Assembly (NCBI GenBank): GCA_963995525.1
Contig: OZ023207.1
Coordinates: 5,936,031-6,000,030 of the forward strand
DNA from: Escarpia spicata
Lineage: Eukaryota > Annelida > Polychaeta > Sabellida > Siboglinidae
Reading direction: 5' to 3'
DNA length: 64,000 bases
Shown: positions 46,155-54,728 of the stretch, piece after piece
Layout: each line of letters begins with the position of its first letter
Numbering within the stretch: the first letter of the stretch is position 1
Program-made: the position numbers and the translations under genes
The notes under the pieces: model-generated
Database searches by the model: none
Told to the model about the DNA's origin: nothing
Seen by the model: only the letters and a program-made list of their open reading frames with translations

Positions 46155-46458
46155 CCCCTCTCCGCTTCATAGACGGACTCGGGAGTAGGTAACCGAGACA
46201 GCTACTCAACAGGGCCGTCCACAGGTTGGAGTCGCCCTGACCCCGCGTTAGATTGTATATACTGACGACGATAACCGTGTACAGGACGACGATCTGACAC
46301 AGGAAGATGATCTCGGCTTTAGGACATTCGTTCCCGCAGAAATGCCATGGAACGTGTTCGCGGTCGGAGTGGGTCGTAGACTCGGTAGCGTCGACGTAGT
46401 CCGCGAGCACGTCGCGCTCGCAGTCGACTTGACCAGCCGTAACCGCGTCGTCGGGCAT
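46141..46458 (-). CDS. Small single-pass membrane protein conserved in Polintons
   Basis: 105 aa from the ATG at 46458; the frame extends further upstream but without ATG. The N-terminal half is acidic with two Cys (HFCGNECPK). The C-terminal half has a strong hydrophobic segment EIIFLCQIVVLYTVIVVSIY, then LWTALLSSCLGYLLPSPS and a basic tail. The TM-LWTALLSSCLGYLLP layout recurs in adintovirus-type elements next to the penton gene. The function is unknown; a virion or egress membrane role is inference. Overlaps the penton start by 14 bp. Confidence 0.75.
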   Translation of the reverse strand: MPDDAVTAGQVDCERDVLADYVDATESTTHSDREHVPWHFCGNECPKAEIIFLCQIVVLYTVIVVSIYNLTRGQGDSNLWTALLSSCLGYLLPSPSMKRRGDGGD

Positions 46459-46586
46459 AGTAGCACCACCACCGTCGGTTAACGCTGCACGCTGTAGGGT
46501 AGTCGTCGGCGGCAACGTCACGTAGTAAGCGCCAGCACATCGAGCGTCGTGTCCACATAACAACTACCGGCCGATGTTACGGTACC

Positions 46587-47720
46587 CTACCCTTTATAGT
46601 CGACGAGGGTCTTGGCGGCGATCCAGCTGTTGAAGGAGGTTGGATAGCCGCTCCATTTAACGAGCGCCTCCTCAACACCCCGACGACGACGCCGTTGTAG
46701 AACGACCTCCACACGATACAGTTTATCCTTCGGAACGACTACTCGTTGCAGCTCCGGCTCGTAGAAGGTGCCGTCGAGCACCGTCCCGGCGTCGTCTTTC
46801 AGGCGGTAAACGGGCGGGTCGGACGGGTGCGTTTCTACGATGGTGAAGAGCTCCTCGCACCAGTTAGGCATGTACCCTTTCTTGAAAGGGGCCTTCGCCT
46901 TACTGACGCGTACGCGGTCTCCCTCTCGTAGTTTCGGCTTACTGCCTCCTCGACCTCGATCGCCGTACAACCGTTGCCACACGCTCTCCTGATTCGCGGC
47001 GTTGACGCTCGCCGGCGTCCTACCGATGCTTCGGTGATAGGTGTTGTTGTACGATCGCACAAAGTTCTGTAACGCCTCTACGTAGCGCAGTGTCTGATAC
47101 TTCGTAAAGTACCTCCACATACGCGTCTTTAAGGTTCGGTTGAAACGTTCGACGACACTCGCTTTAGTTTCCTCGTTATGCGTTACGAAATGGTGGATGC
47201 CGTAGTCCTTCAAAAGTTTCTGAAGGGGTCTGTTGAGAAACTCCGTCCCCTTATCGGTCTGCAGCGCGTTCGGCACACGCCGCCGTTGTAGCAGGTGCTC
47301 GAAGGCCGTAACGAGCGCCGGACCGGCTTTACTCTTCAACGGGACGCACCACGCCACCTTCGAGAAGACGTCGATGACCGTCAATAGGAACGTTACACCG
47401 TCGTTGTGCTTTTTCAGTTTAGCGACGTCGACGAGATCGGCTTGCCACTGCTGGTGTCGACCTCCTACGATAACGCAACGTCGCTTGAAACGTCGTTTCA
47501 CCGGTTTGTGTAGCGTGTAAGCATCCTGTGCCGCTAGCCACTGCTTCACGGCCGGTTTGCCTACCGTCGACGCCACCGCCCGATGCAAGGCGTCGACACC
47601 GCCGTAACTCCCCGCCTGTTTCGGGTTGAAATAGGCGCGCTTCAGGCGGGTGTCGTCGTCTCGTTGTCGAGCACGCCGCTTTCGTTGCGTGCCATCACCA
47701 CGAGACCGCCGGGACACCAT
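46587..47720 (-). CDS. INT: Retrovirus-like integrase with C-terminal chromodomain
   Basis: 377 aa from the ATG at 47720. The rve core has the DDE triad: D95 (WQADLVD), D156 (LQTDKGTEF) and E191 (VVERFNRTLK), the last two 35 residues apart. It is followed by the SYNNTYHRSIGRTP block and a basic SH3-like region (LREGDRVRVSK). Residues about 335-373 form a chromodomain (YRVEVVLQ, EEALVKWSGY, FNSWI). No N-terminal HHCC zinc finger is visible. It catalyses insertion with the 6-bp target duplication seen around the element; the chromodomain may direct it to specific chromatin (inference). The first 79 bp overlap a small membrane-protein frame. A minus-strand TATA-like CTATAAAGGG near 46600 precedes the next gene. 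Confidence 0.96.
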   Translation of the reverse strand: MVSRRSRGDGTQRKRRARQRDDDTRLKRAYFNPKQAGSYGGVDALHRAVASTVGKPAVKQWLAAQDAYTLHKPVKRRFKRRCVIVGGRHQQWQADLVDVAKLKKHNDGVTFLLTVIDVFSKVAWCVPLKSKAGPALVTAFEHLLQRRRVPNALQTDKGTEFLNRPLQKLLKDYGIHHFVTHNEETKASVVERFNRTLKTRMWRYFTKYQTLRYVEALQNFVRSYNNTYHRSIGRTPASVNAANQESVWQRLYGDRGRGGSKPKLREGDRVRVSKAKAPFKKGYMPNWCEELFTIVETHPSDPPVYRLKDDAGTVLDGTFYEPELQRVVVPKDKLYRVEVVLQRRRRRGVEEALVKWSGYPTSFNSWIAAKTLVDYKG

Positions 47721-47821
47721 GACCACGACGACGATCGGTTTACGACGAATAATATATACACCAAGGCCGCCGCGCCGATGACGAAGACGACGACGCCGAC
47801 TACCGTCCTTCGTAGGTCCAT
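47642..47821 (-). CDS. 59-aa membrane protein overlapping the integrase start
   Basis: Reading from the ATG at 47821 gives MDLRRTVVGVVVFVIG, AAALVYILFVVNR, then a polar tail ending NETTTPA and TGA at 47642. There is one clear transmembrane segment (about residues 7-27) with basic residues before it, suggesting an N-in, C-out topology, and an N-glycosylation-type NES/NET tail. It starts 37 bp after the stop of the upstream gene and overlaps the integrase by 79 bp in another frame. Small hydrophobic genes are common in Polintons. Composition makes chance ORFs possible here, so it is moderately supported. Confidence 0.5.
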   Translation of the reverse strand: MDLRRTVVGVVVFVIGAAALVYILFVVNRSSSWSWCPGGLVVMARNESGVLDNETTTPA

Positions 47822-47858
47822 TGTGGTGAATGGGTCGGACGTCGACGTTTCAAGCTCT

Positions 47859-48578
47859 TTAATATGACTCCTCCTCCCACTTGGCCGGTAGATCCCAGGT
47901 ACGTCGACGACGATGATACCGGCCCCTACCGGGGGTCTCCTCCGCCTCCTCCTCCTTCTTCGATCGTTTCGGCTGCTGCTGCTGCTGTATGTACGCTCGA
48001 TGCCGGGGGTTACCGACGAGTTCCATGGGCACGTTCAGTCGTCTCATACCATCCCCGAACGCTTCCCAGCCGACCGGCGGCACCCCCTTCTTCCTCGTCC
48101 GCATAAGATCGTTCACGAGGTCGACCATGTTACTCCCCGCGATAGGGCGACCGGCGTACACGAACTCGCCGCGATCGTTCCATCGACACAACGGGTCGGT
48201 CTTCATTTTCTCGATCAGGAGGAGGGCTTTCCCTCTCAACGTTTTCGGTACGCTTTCCACGATCTCGCGCTCTATACCCTGCAGCGGCGCCTGGCCACCC
48301 GTCGGTTGAGGAGGCGGTCCCTCGGTCGGCACCACGGACACGCGTACCGGCTGCGCCGCTCGAATCGCCTCGCTCGAATTGTAGCGACTCAACAGTCGAT
48401 TGTACGACGCCACCTTCGCTCGTTCGGATAATTCCGATCGATCTAGCACGTCCTTCATGTCGCTGTCCAGGCTGCTCATCGTACGCGAACGGATCGTGCT
48501 CGGCGGCTGGTCGATCAACGGCAGGAGGCTCTCCACCAACCGCGGGTCTACCAATGCCATCTTTTTAGCGTACTGCAT
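47859..48578 (-). CDS. Conserved Polinton protein of unknown function
   Basis: 239 aa from ATG. It begins KKMALVDPRLVESLLPLI, followed by TMSSLDSDMKDVLDRSELSE, a helical AKVASYNRLLSRY stretch, a Pro-rich linker, then VPKTLRGKALLLIEKMK, WNDRGEFVYAGRPIAGSN, VDLVNDLMR and LNVPMELVGNPR. This arrangement recurs in many invertebrate Polintons beside the ATPase and the next small gene, so a virion or assembly role is likely, but no function is known to me. A basic, Gln-rich tail ends it. Its ATG overlaps the upstream stop by one base (TGATG). Confidence 0.8.
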   Translation of the reverse strand: MQYAKKMALVDPRLVESLLPLIDQPPSTIRSRTMSSLDSDMKDVLDRSELSERAKVASYNRLLSRYNSSEAIRAAQPVRVSVVPTEGPPPQPTGGQAPLQGIEREIVESVPKTLRGKALLLIEKMKTDPLCRWNDRGEFVYAGRPIAGSNMVDLVNDLMRTRKKGVPPVGWEAFGDGMRRLNVPMELVGNPRHRAYIQQQQQPKRSKKEEEAEETPGRGRYHRRRRTWDLPAKWEEESY

Positions 48579-48925
48579 CAGCCGATCACCTGTCTGAGCA
48601 GCGGCAGTAGGACGGTGCTCGCCAACGGCGCTAGCAGCGCCGCCAGAAAGGCGCCCGACCCCGTTTGCAAGATTTGCCGTTTCTTCCTAAGACCCGTCTT
48701 TTTATTCACTAAACTTCGCAGATGTTTCTTGTATTTTATCAGTGTTTTTTTATGCGCCGCCGTCAATTTTACATTCCCGTTCAATATGTTGTACGCGCAG
48801 TCACACAGACTACAAATGAAGTCAGATTCCGCGTTTCTGATGATAGCCTTGCTCACCTTAAGATGTTTATGTTTATTCAAGAGCTCTAGCATGAGGACGT
48901 GCTTCTTGATACGCTTCAGCGTCAT
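48578..48925 (-). CDS. Small conserved Polinton protein with hydrophobic C-terminus
   Basis: 115 aa from the ATG at 48925; the frame extends upstream only without an ATG. Lys-rich and helical, with DFICSLCDCAYNILNGNV in the middle, AAHKKTLIKYKKHLRSLV, RKKRQILQTGSGAFLAALLAP and a hydrophobic end. The 'basic helix, RKILQxGG, hydrophobic tail' layout is widespread in adintovirus-like elements. Function unknown; DNA-binding or virion protein is inference. It is followed by the next gene with a 1-base stop/start overlap. Confidence 0.75.
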   Translation of the reverse strand: MTLKRIKKHVLMLELLNKHKHLKVSKAIIRNAESDFICSLCDCAYNILNGNVKLTAAHKKTLIKYKKHLRSLVNKKTGLRKKRQILQTGSGAFLAALLAPLASTVLLPLLRQVIG

Positions 48926-48963
48926 CCTGACGAGTGAAGGCCCACACGTGACGCTCACCTCTT

Positions 48964-49587
48964 TTATGTTCTCATCACGTAGACGTACTGAAGACGATCA
49001 TCGGGGAAGATACAAGTGCGCAAGCGCATATTTTCAGCTGTTTCCTGTTTTAGATCTACTAGCAGATACCCGTAAGGTGCTGACGTGGCGTTTTCGAAGG
49101 ATTCCATCATAAATTTAACTCGACCCGGGTACATCTGCTTCGCCAGGTGACCTACTTGACCAGTGTCGCGTGGGTTCTTGAATAACACCATATATTGAGC
49201 GTTCAAGCTGATTGTACGGTTTTCTTTCCCTTTCGGAAATATATTCTGCACAAGCTGTACGATGGACGCGTTGCAATGATGGCTTTTTTTAGTGAACAAG
49301 GTCGTGACCCGGCTATCGGTTTCCTCCATAAGGTCATCGAGTACTAGAAGGGTCCTCTTTTTGCCGTCTAGAAGCTTCGGATCCGGTAAACCGTCTACGA
49401 ATTCTATATCGGCTGACATAGAAGTGTAGGCGCTTTGCCATTGGCCGTAACACCATAGAAACTTCTCCGGAGGCGGCTCGATCATAGAAGAAGCAAACTG
49501 TAGCAGGCGAGTAACGAAAGTAGTCTTACCACACCCCGTAGGGCCGGCTACTATACACGTAAAAGGGTGCTTCCATGTCCCGCTCAT
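48964..49587 (-). CDS. ATP: FtsK/HerA-type genome-packaging ATPase
   Basis: 207 aa from ATG. Walker A GPTGCGKT is at residues 15-22, Walker B LLVLDD at 80-85, and a sensor-like QNIFPKGKENRTISLNAQY follows. This pattern matches the poxvirus A32-like packaging ATPases of Polintons, which pump DNA into the capsid. The length is typical. It lies 45 bp downstream of the NADAR gene and 38 bp upstream of the next gene. Confidence 0.95.
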   Translation of the reverse strand: MSGTWKHPFTCIVAGPTGCGKTTFVTRLLQFASSMIEPPPEKFLWCYGQWQSAYTSMSADIEFVDGLPDPKLLDGKKRTLLVLDDLMEETDSRVTTLFTKKSHHCNASIVQLVQNIFPKGKENRTISLNAQYMVLFKNPRDTGQVGHLAKQMYPGRVKFMMESFENATSAPYGYLLVDLKQETAENMRLRTCIFPDDRLQYVYVMRT

Positions 49588-49632
49588 ATCGACGACTGGC
49601 GTATACGAAACGAACGATGACTTATTATTCGT

Positions 49633-50073
49633 TTATTCTATACGCACCTCCATCAATAATTTACCAAGCATATTTTGACCTACTTTACCGTCTTTACCGA
49701 TACCCCAGAAGCCTTCGGCCGACGGTACGTCCTCCACCAATTCGACTTCCCCGGTAGCCAATAGGAGGTCGTTCAACTTTTTTGAACCTCTGAATTTACT
49801 CGTCAACAGCGACTTCATGCACCCAACTCTAACCGCGTTCCATTCGACGCTCGTTCTCTTCTTCACGATTCTGTAACTTCGACGTTTCGCTATATAGGCC
49901 GTCCGCGCCTCTTTGATGTACACCGCGCTTTTCGTGTCTTCATTAAACATTGCTTTTCTAAACTGATAAGCGTGCTCGACGGATTTGAAACTTAGACCGT
50001 ACGCCTTGACTCGACAAGGGTAGAAATTCGATAGATACGATGCCGAACCGCCGAACTGTATAGGAGACTCCAT
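49633..50073 (-). CDS. NADAR/YbiA-like domain protein
   Basis: 146 aa, almost wholly one NADAR (YbiA/DUF1768) domain: YLSNFYPC, SFKSVEHAYQFRKAMF, IKEARTAYIAKR, SVEWNAVRVGCMKSLLTSKF, LLLATGEVELVE, GFWGIG and QNMLGKLLMEVR, in family order, including the FWG and the EHAYQ Glu/His. Members bind or hydrolyse NAD/ADP-ribose derivatives, and several remove ADP-ribose from guanine. It is the first gene of the minus-strand block, next to the right TIR, so probably expressed with or ahead of the morphogenesis genes. It is not part of the standard Polinton set; a role in blunting ADP-ribosylation- or NAD-based host responses is a hypothesis. ATG at 50073. Confidence 0.92.
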   Translation of the reverse strand: MESPIQFGGSASYLSNFYPCRVKAYGLSFKSVEHAYQFRKAMFNEDTKSAVYIKEARTAYIAKRRSYRIVKKRTSVEWNAVRVGCMKSLLTSKFRGSKKLNDLLLATGEVELVEDVPSAEGFWGIGKDGKVGQNMLGKLLMEVRIE

Positions 50074-50223
50074 TATACTGTCGACTAATGGCTACCAGAT
50101 CTCGTGACACCACATCTCAGTCATAGCCTCGTCTCGTGTGTCGTGTCAGGGCGCTAGGGAGGTGTATAGCCGCGTTGCTAGGTAACCGCTTTAGTGTATA
50201 GCCGCGTTGCTAGGGAGGGCAGG
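50074..50223 (-). promoter_or_regulatory. Right subterminal region, promoter of the capsid-side block
   Basis: 150 bp between the NADAR start and the TIR. Contains a 21-bp direct repeat starting GTGTATAGCCGCGTTGCTAG at 50162-50182 and 50194-50214. With no room elsewhere, the promoter for the minus-strand block should lie here or in the TIR. Confidence 0.5.
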
Positions 50224-50509
50224 AGTGAAATGGTACTATCTCGCCCCCACCAGGGGGCGCTACGTACTGTCTGTCTCGGCTACGTACTGTCTCGCCACAC
50301 TCATCAATCATCCTGCCACACTCATCAATCATACGTTTTTTATAAGTAAGCTGTCAAACCCACTTAAGATATTTCATTTTTTATAAGTAGATTTTTCAAT
50401 CGTGCCGGGTCAACTTGCTTGACCTTTGTTGATCTTTGTGACCCGCGGTGCCTTTGATCTCCTTTGATCTCGGCACGAGTCGGGGGCCAGCGCGGTCTCC
50501 TTTACTACT
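50224..50509 (-). repeat. Polinton right terminal inverted repeat
   Basis: 286 bp, the inverse of 33795-34079. Ends with CCTTTACTACT directly before the TAGGAT target duplicate. Confidence 0.97.
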
Positions 50510-50515
50510 TAGGAT

Positions 50516-50843
50516 ATATACATTATAACGATAATATTAATTATTAAACCTCTGCATAAAGTAGAGCGAAACATTTTCCCTCAAGTGGAACTCTTGTGTC
50601 AACGGGGATTCCTTACACACCCAATGCACTCACACAGCCTTGGGGCCTCCTGTATGTGTATGTATCAGAGGAAAGAACATAAACAATAATACAAACTTAA
50701 ACAACTAAACTTATGTCAGTGCCATAAGACGTGACTGTGACAAACCAGTAATACCTTTAAAATGTGGGAGGACTATTATTAAATTAATATTAGGTGGTGT
50801 ATCATTCATATTATAACATAAAATGGTAAATTATTATATACAA
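50516..50843. other. AT-rich right flank of Polinton
   Basis: No gene or repeat recognised. Confidence 0.4.
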
Positions 50844-51135
50844 TCCTCAGGACTGCTGAAAGGGCTTCACACTTTAATCCCTGACAGACCTATTCAATCG
50901 AGCACAATCTCGACGTATCTGGGAAGCATCCAGCCACACTGCAATTAATGCGCGAAGACTATTCGTACACAAATATTCACCACTATCTATAGCCAGGTAC
51001 TCATTCATACAGCTGATTGAACTGGAGCAACACAGAGTGGATGAACTTGCCCGAGCTTCGACACAGCAGCACAGGGTTCGAAGCCGGGTTCTCTCAATTG
51101 ATAATCCAATATTCTAGACACTGCACCACTGCATT
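50844..51135 (-). mobile_element. tRNA-derived SINE, right copy (inverted)
   Basis: On the minus strand the head has a clear B-box (GGCTTCGAACCCTG) and is followed by CTCCAGTTCA, TGAATGAGTACCTGGCTATAG (its reverse complement lies at 50988-51008) and GAATAGTCTTCGCG, all shared with the copy at 32664-32955. It ends in CAGCAGTCCT. Its B-box is better preserved than that of the left copy. Confidence 0.85.
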
Positions 51136-51339
51136 CATCAAAAATATAAGTGTTTAATTATATGTGACCCATCATAACCAAATGAGTCACCGCTTCCATA
51201 TGATGTATCACACAAGATGTTATCTCAATTATAACTGAAGTTACGGCTCGCCAAACATGTGTGGGTTTGAAGTCTTCAATTCCAGAAAACGACCTTTAAA
51301 GTTTAAGCAACGTATTTGTTGTGGTTCAGGTAATGTACC

Positions 51340-51695
51340 TTAGTTACCATGGACAAATCTTGCTGACATTTGGACACTCCGAGATAATGACATTCTGATA
51401 TGAAAACAATATCTTTGTTAGAAATAAAATAGCAGTACAATTAATTGTTTGTGTAATTACCGCTATTGCTAGAAAAGCTAAAACTCTGCTGCACTGTTAT
51501 ACATTATGCCTTAGTTAGCATTGTCATATCTGGATGATATTTGGAACACGTGACGATAATGGCATTCTCTTGACACTACATTAATATACAAATAACAACT
51601 TTCTCAGAAATAAATTAGCAACAAATTCATTGCTTGCGTAATTACTGGCATTGTTAAGGAAAGGGAAAACTGCCAGATCTTATTCCATTATACAT
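51340..51695 (+). repeat. Diverged tandem duplication, about 175 bp x 2
   Basis: Units from about 51340 and 51511 share CTTAGTTA, GATAATG-CATTCT, AGAAATAAA-TAGCA, GTAATTAC-G and TTATACATT in the same order. Old, non-coding. Confidence 0.6.
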
Positions 51696-51931
51696 TAAAT
51701 TTCATAGAGGTATCTGTCATTAGTGGGTCAGTAAGAACGTTATTGTTTTATTATATATTTTGTAGTATTATTTTTATTAAAAACAATTTATTCAGATTTA
51801 TAAAAACATAAATAAATTTTTCGTAATCTTCAAAGTAAAATACAACAGATAGTCATATTTAACAAGAATTTTAATACCAAAGAACAATGTAACTACATAA
51901 CGACAACAGATCGGTGACAATGTCCAGTAAG

Positions 51932-52285
51932 TCAAGTGTAGCTTCCAGACCGGCCACATTCTCCCTTGCGTGGTATCGGCACGGCGCGCACAGCCTCGGG
52001 TGCAGGGAACGGGTTCGCTGGACCCTGCCTGCTCCAGTGTAACCGCAGTAGTTTCTCGTTGTGGCTCCTGTTCACCTGACGGTCCAACAACAGGGTCAGT
52101 CTCCGGCGACGCAGACTCCTACTAACCAGGCGGCCCAGTAATATAGGCAACCTCCTCGGCTGGGCTTGGACAGAGCACATCTTCGAATCCACGCCGAACG
52201 CCATTGTTGCTTCGTTATAAACAACTACCTGGGTCACAAGTGACAGCACTGACGCGGTGAAAATACACAGTACGCCTGCGTGCAT
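51932..52285 (-). CDS. Candidate secreted peptide precursor (hypothetical)
   Basis: A 117-aa frame from an ATG. The N-terminus looks like a signal peptide: MHAGVLCIFTASVLSLVTQV, with cleavage possible near residue 25. The rest is Arg-rich with dibasic sites (PRRL, SRSLRRRRL, IPRKGEC) and two Cys, consistent with a processed peptide precursor, though the mature peptide is unclear. Local GC is higher than in the flanks and the opposite strand shows no better frame. AT-rich minus-strand sequence with AATAAA-like signals follows (51775-51830). No family is recognised. It could be a first exon or chance. Confidence 0.35.
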   Translation of the reverse strand: MHAGVLCIFTASVLSLVTQVVVYNEATMAFGVDSKMCSVQAQPRRLPILLGRLVSRSLRRRRLTLLLDRQVNRSHNEKLLRLHWSRQGPANPFPAPEAVRAVPIPRKGECGRSGSYT

Positions 52286-53215
52286 AGAGAATTATTCAAA
52301 TTACCTCTTCACTGAACCAATGCGTGAAACCGCTTGCGTCACGTGGTTGCGTTGCTAACACGTGATTCGAACTTGTTTACACATGTGGCATTAGAGGGTG
52401 TGTATTCCTTGCCTTGTGTAGGTCACAGTTCGCAATTATTAGCATATATGTACCCATATTTGGAAAGACGACGTTTCGCAGGGATATCCGATTTGTTAGG
52501 GATCATCCAAAAAATGACGGCAAAGAATGCCCGCAATTAGCGGCATTTTCGACTTTGTTTTACGGAAACCAAGCGGGACACTTCGCACAGCTCCTCAGAA
52601 ATGACATTATAATACAGAATTAATTAGACAGTAGCAGTAGTGGTAATCGATAAAACGAATGTTAAAGAATCATTTTAAGGGGAAATCTCAAAATATGTAG
52701 ATTCGCGATTTTTGTTTACATAAACGGCATTTACGGAAAATCAGTTTTGCCGACATCCGACTCATTTCGTTAAGATGGGTCATATATGATAAATACAGTT
52801 ATTGTTATGATCCACTTTGACACACAATTTAAGTTTGCAATAATTCTTCTATTATCACGTGTGTATTTCAGGCTGTCTCATAGATATGTTGAAATCAATT
52901 GCATCCGAGCGACAGTCCGGCTTTTTGCTCGACCACCACGTCCCCTTATCTGTGCCTCTATCAACGTCATCTTCAAAGACAAATATCACTTTAATAAAAA
53001 ATATCAAGCATATTAAAAGTTCAATCGGATTGTTTGTTTTCTCGTGGTCTCCATCGTAGTATTATTCTTCAAACATTGTTGAAATCGTACGAGTTTCTAG
53101 ATTCCGTCCGCAATTTATGTTTTCGAGTTTGTAGGATATCCTCTTTTTACGCCGAAGAACCAATTACCGGCGCTGATTTGGTGATTCCTACCTAAGTGTT
53201 CATCAAGCACGTTCA

Positions 53216-53216
<1 letters not shown>
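52286..53216. other. Intergenic
   Basis: Short overlapping plus-strand frames (52334-52623, 52786-53059) show no domain or codon pattern. Nothing else supported. Confidence 0.4.
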
Positions 53217-54396
<1,180 letters not shown>

Positions 54397-54728
54397 CGAA
54401 CTAGTTGTAACGTGAAGACGGTTTCCATATTGCTGATTACATCGAATGAGAGGGAGTAGATGTATTAAATGGGCAAATGTCTGCCTTGGTGTGTAGACGT
54501 CATCGCATCTATCGAACTAGTTGTAGCGTGAAGACGGTTTCCATATTGCTGATTACATCGAATGAGAGGGAGTAGATGTATTAAATGGGCAAATGTCTGC
54601 CTTGGTGTGTACACGTCATCGCATCTATCGAACTAGTTGTAGCGTGAAGACGGTTTCCATATTGCTGATTACCTCAAATGAGATGGAGTATTTGTATTAA
54701 ATGGACAAATATCTGCCTTGGTGTGTAA
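54397..54728 (+). repeat. 116-bp tandem repeat, about 2.9 copies
   Basis: Units start CGAACTAGTTGTA at 54397, 54513 and 54629. The first two are nearly identical; the third is more diverged and ends about 16 bp short of a full unit. Non-coding. Confidence 0.95.

Larger units (their letters stand above)
33789..50515. mobile_element. Complete Polinton/Maverick (adintovirus-like) element with TSDs
   Basis: The element proper is 33795-50509. TAGGAT is present at 33789-33794 and at 50510-50515, a 6-bp target duplication as made by Polinton integrases. The ends start AGTAGTAAAGG and are inverted copies over about 285 bp. The interior carries the full Polinton set: protein-primed DNA polymerase B, integrase, FtsK/HerA-type ATPase, adenain-like protease, major and minor capsid proteins. 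All major frames are open, and the TIRs differ at only a few bases, all near the inner edge. The insertion therefore looks young or still functional. GC content is far above the flanks. By capsid gene content it could form virions (family knowledge); this is not shown by sequence alone. Confidence 0.98.
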
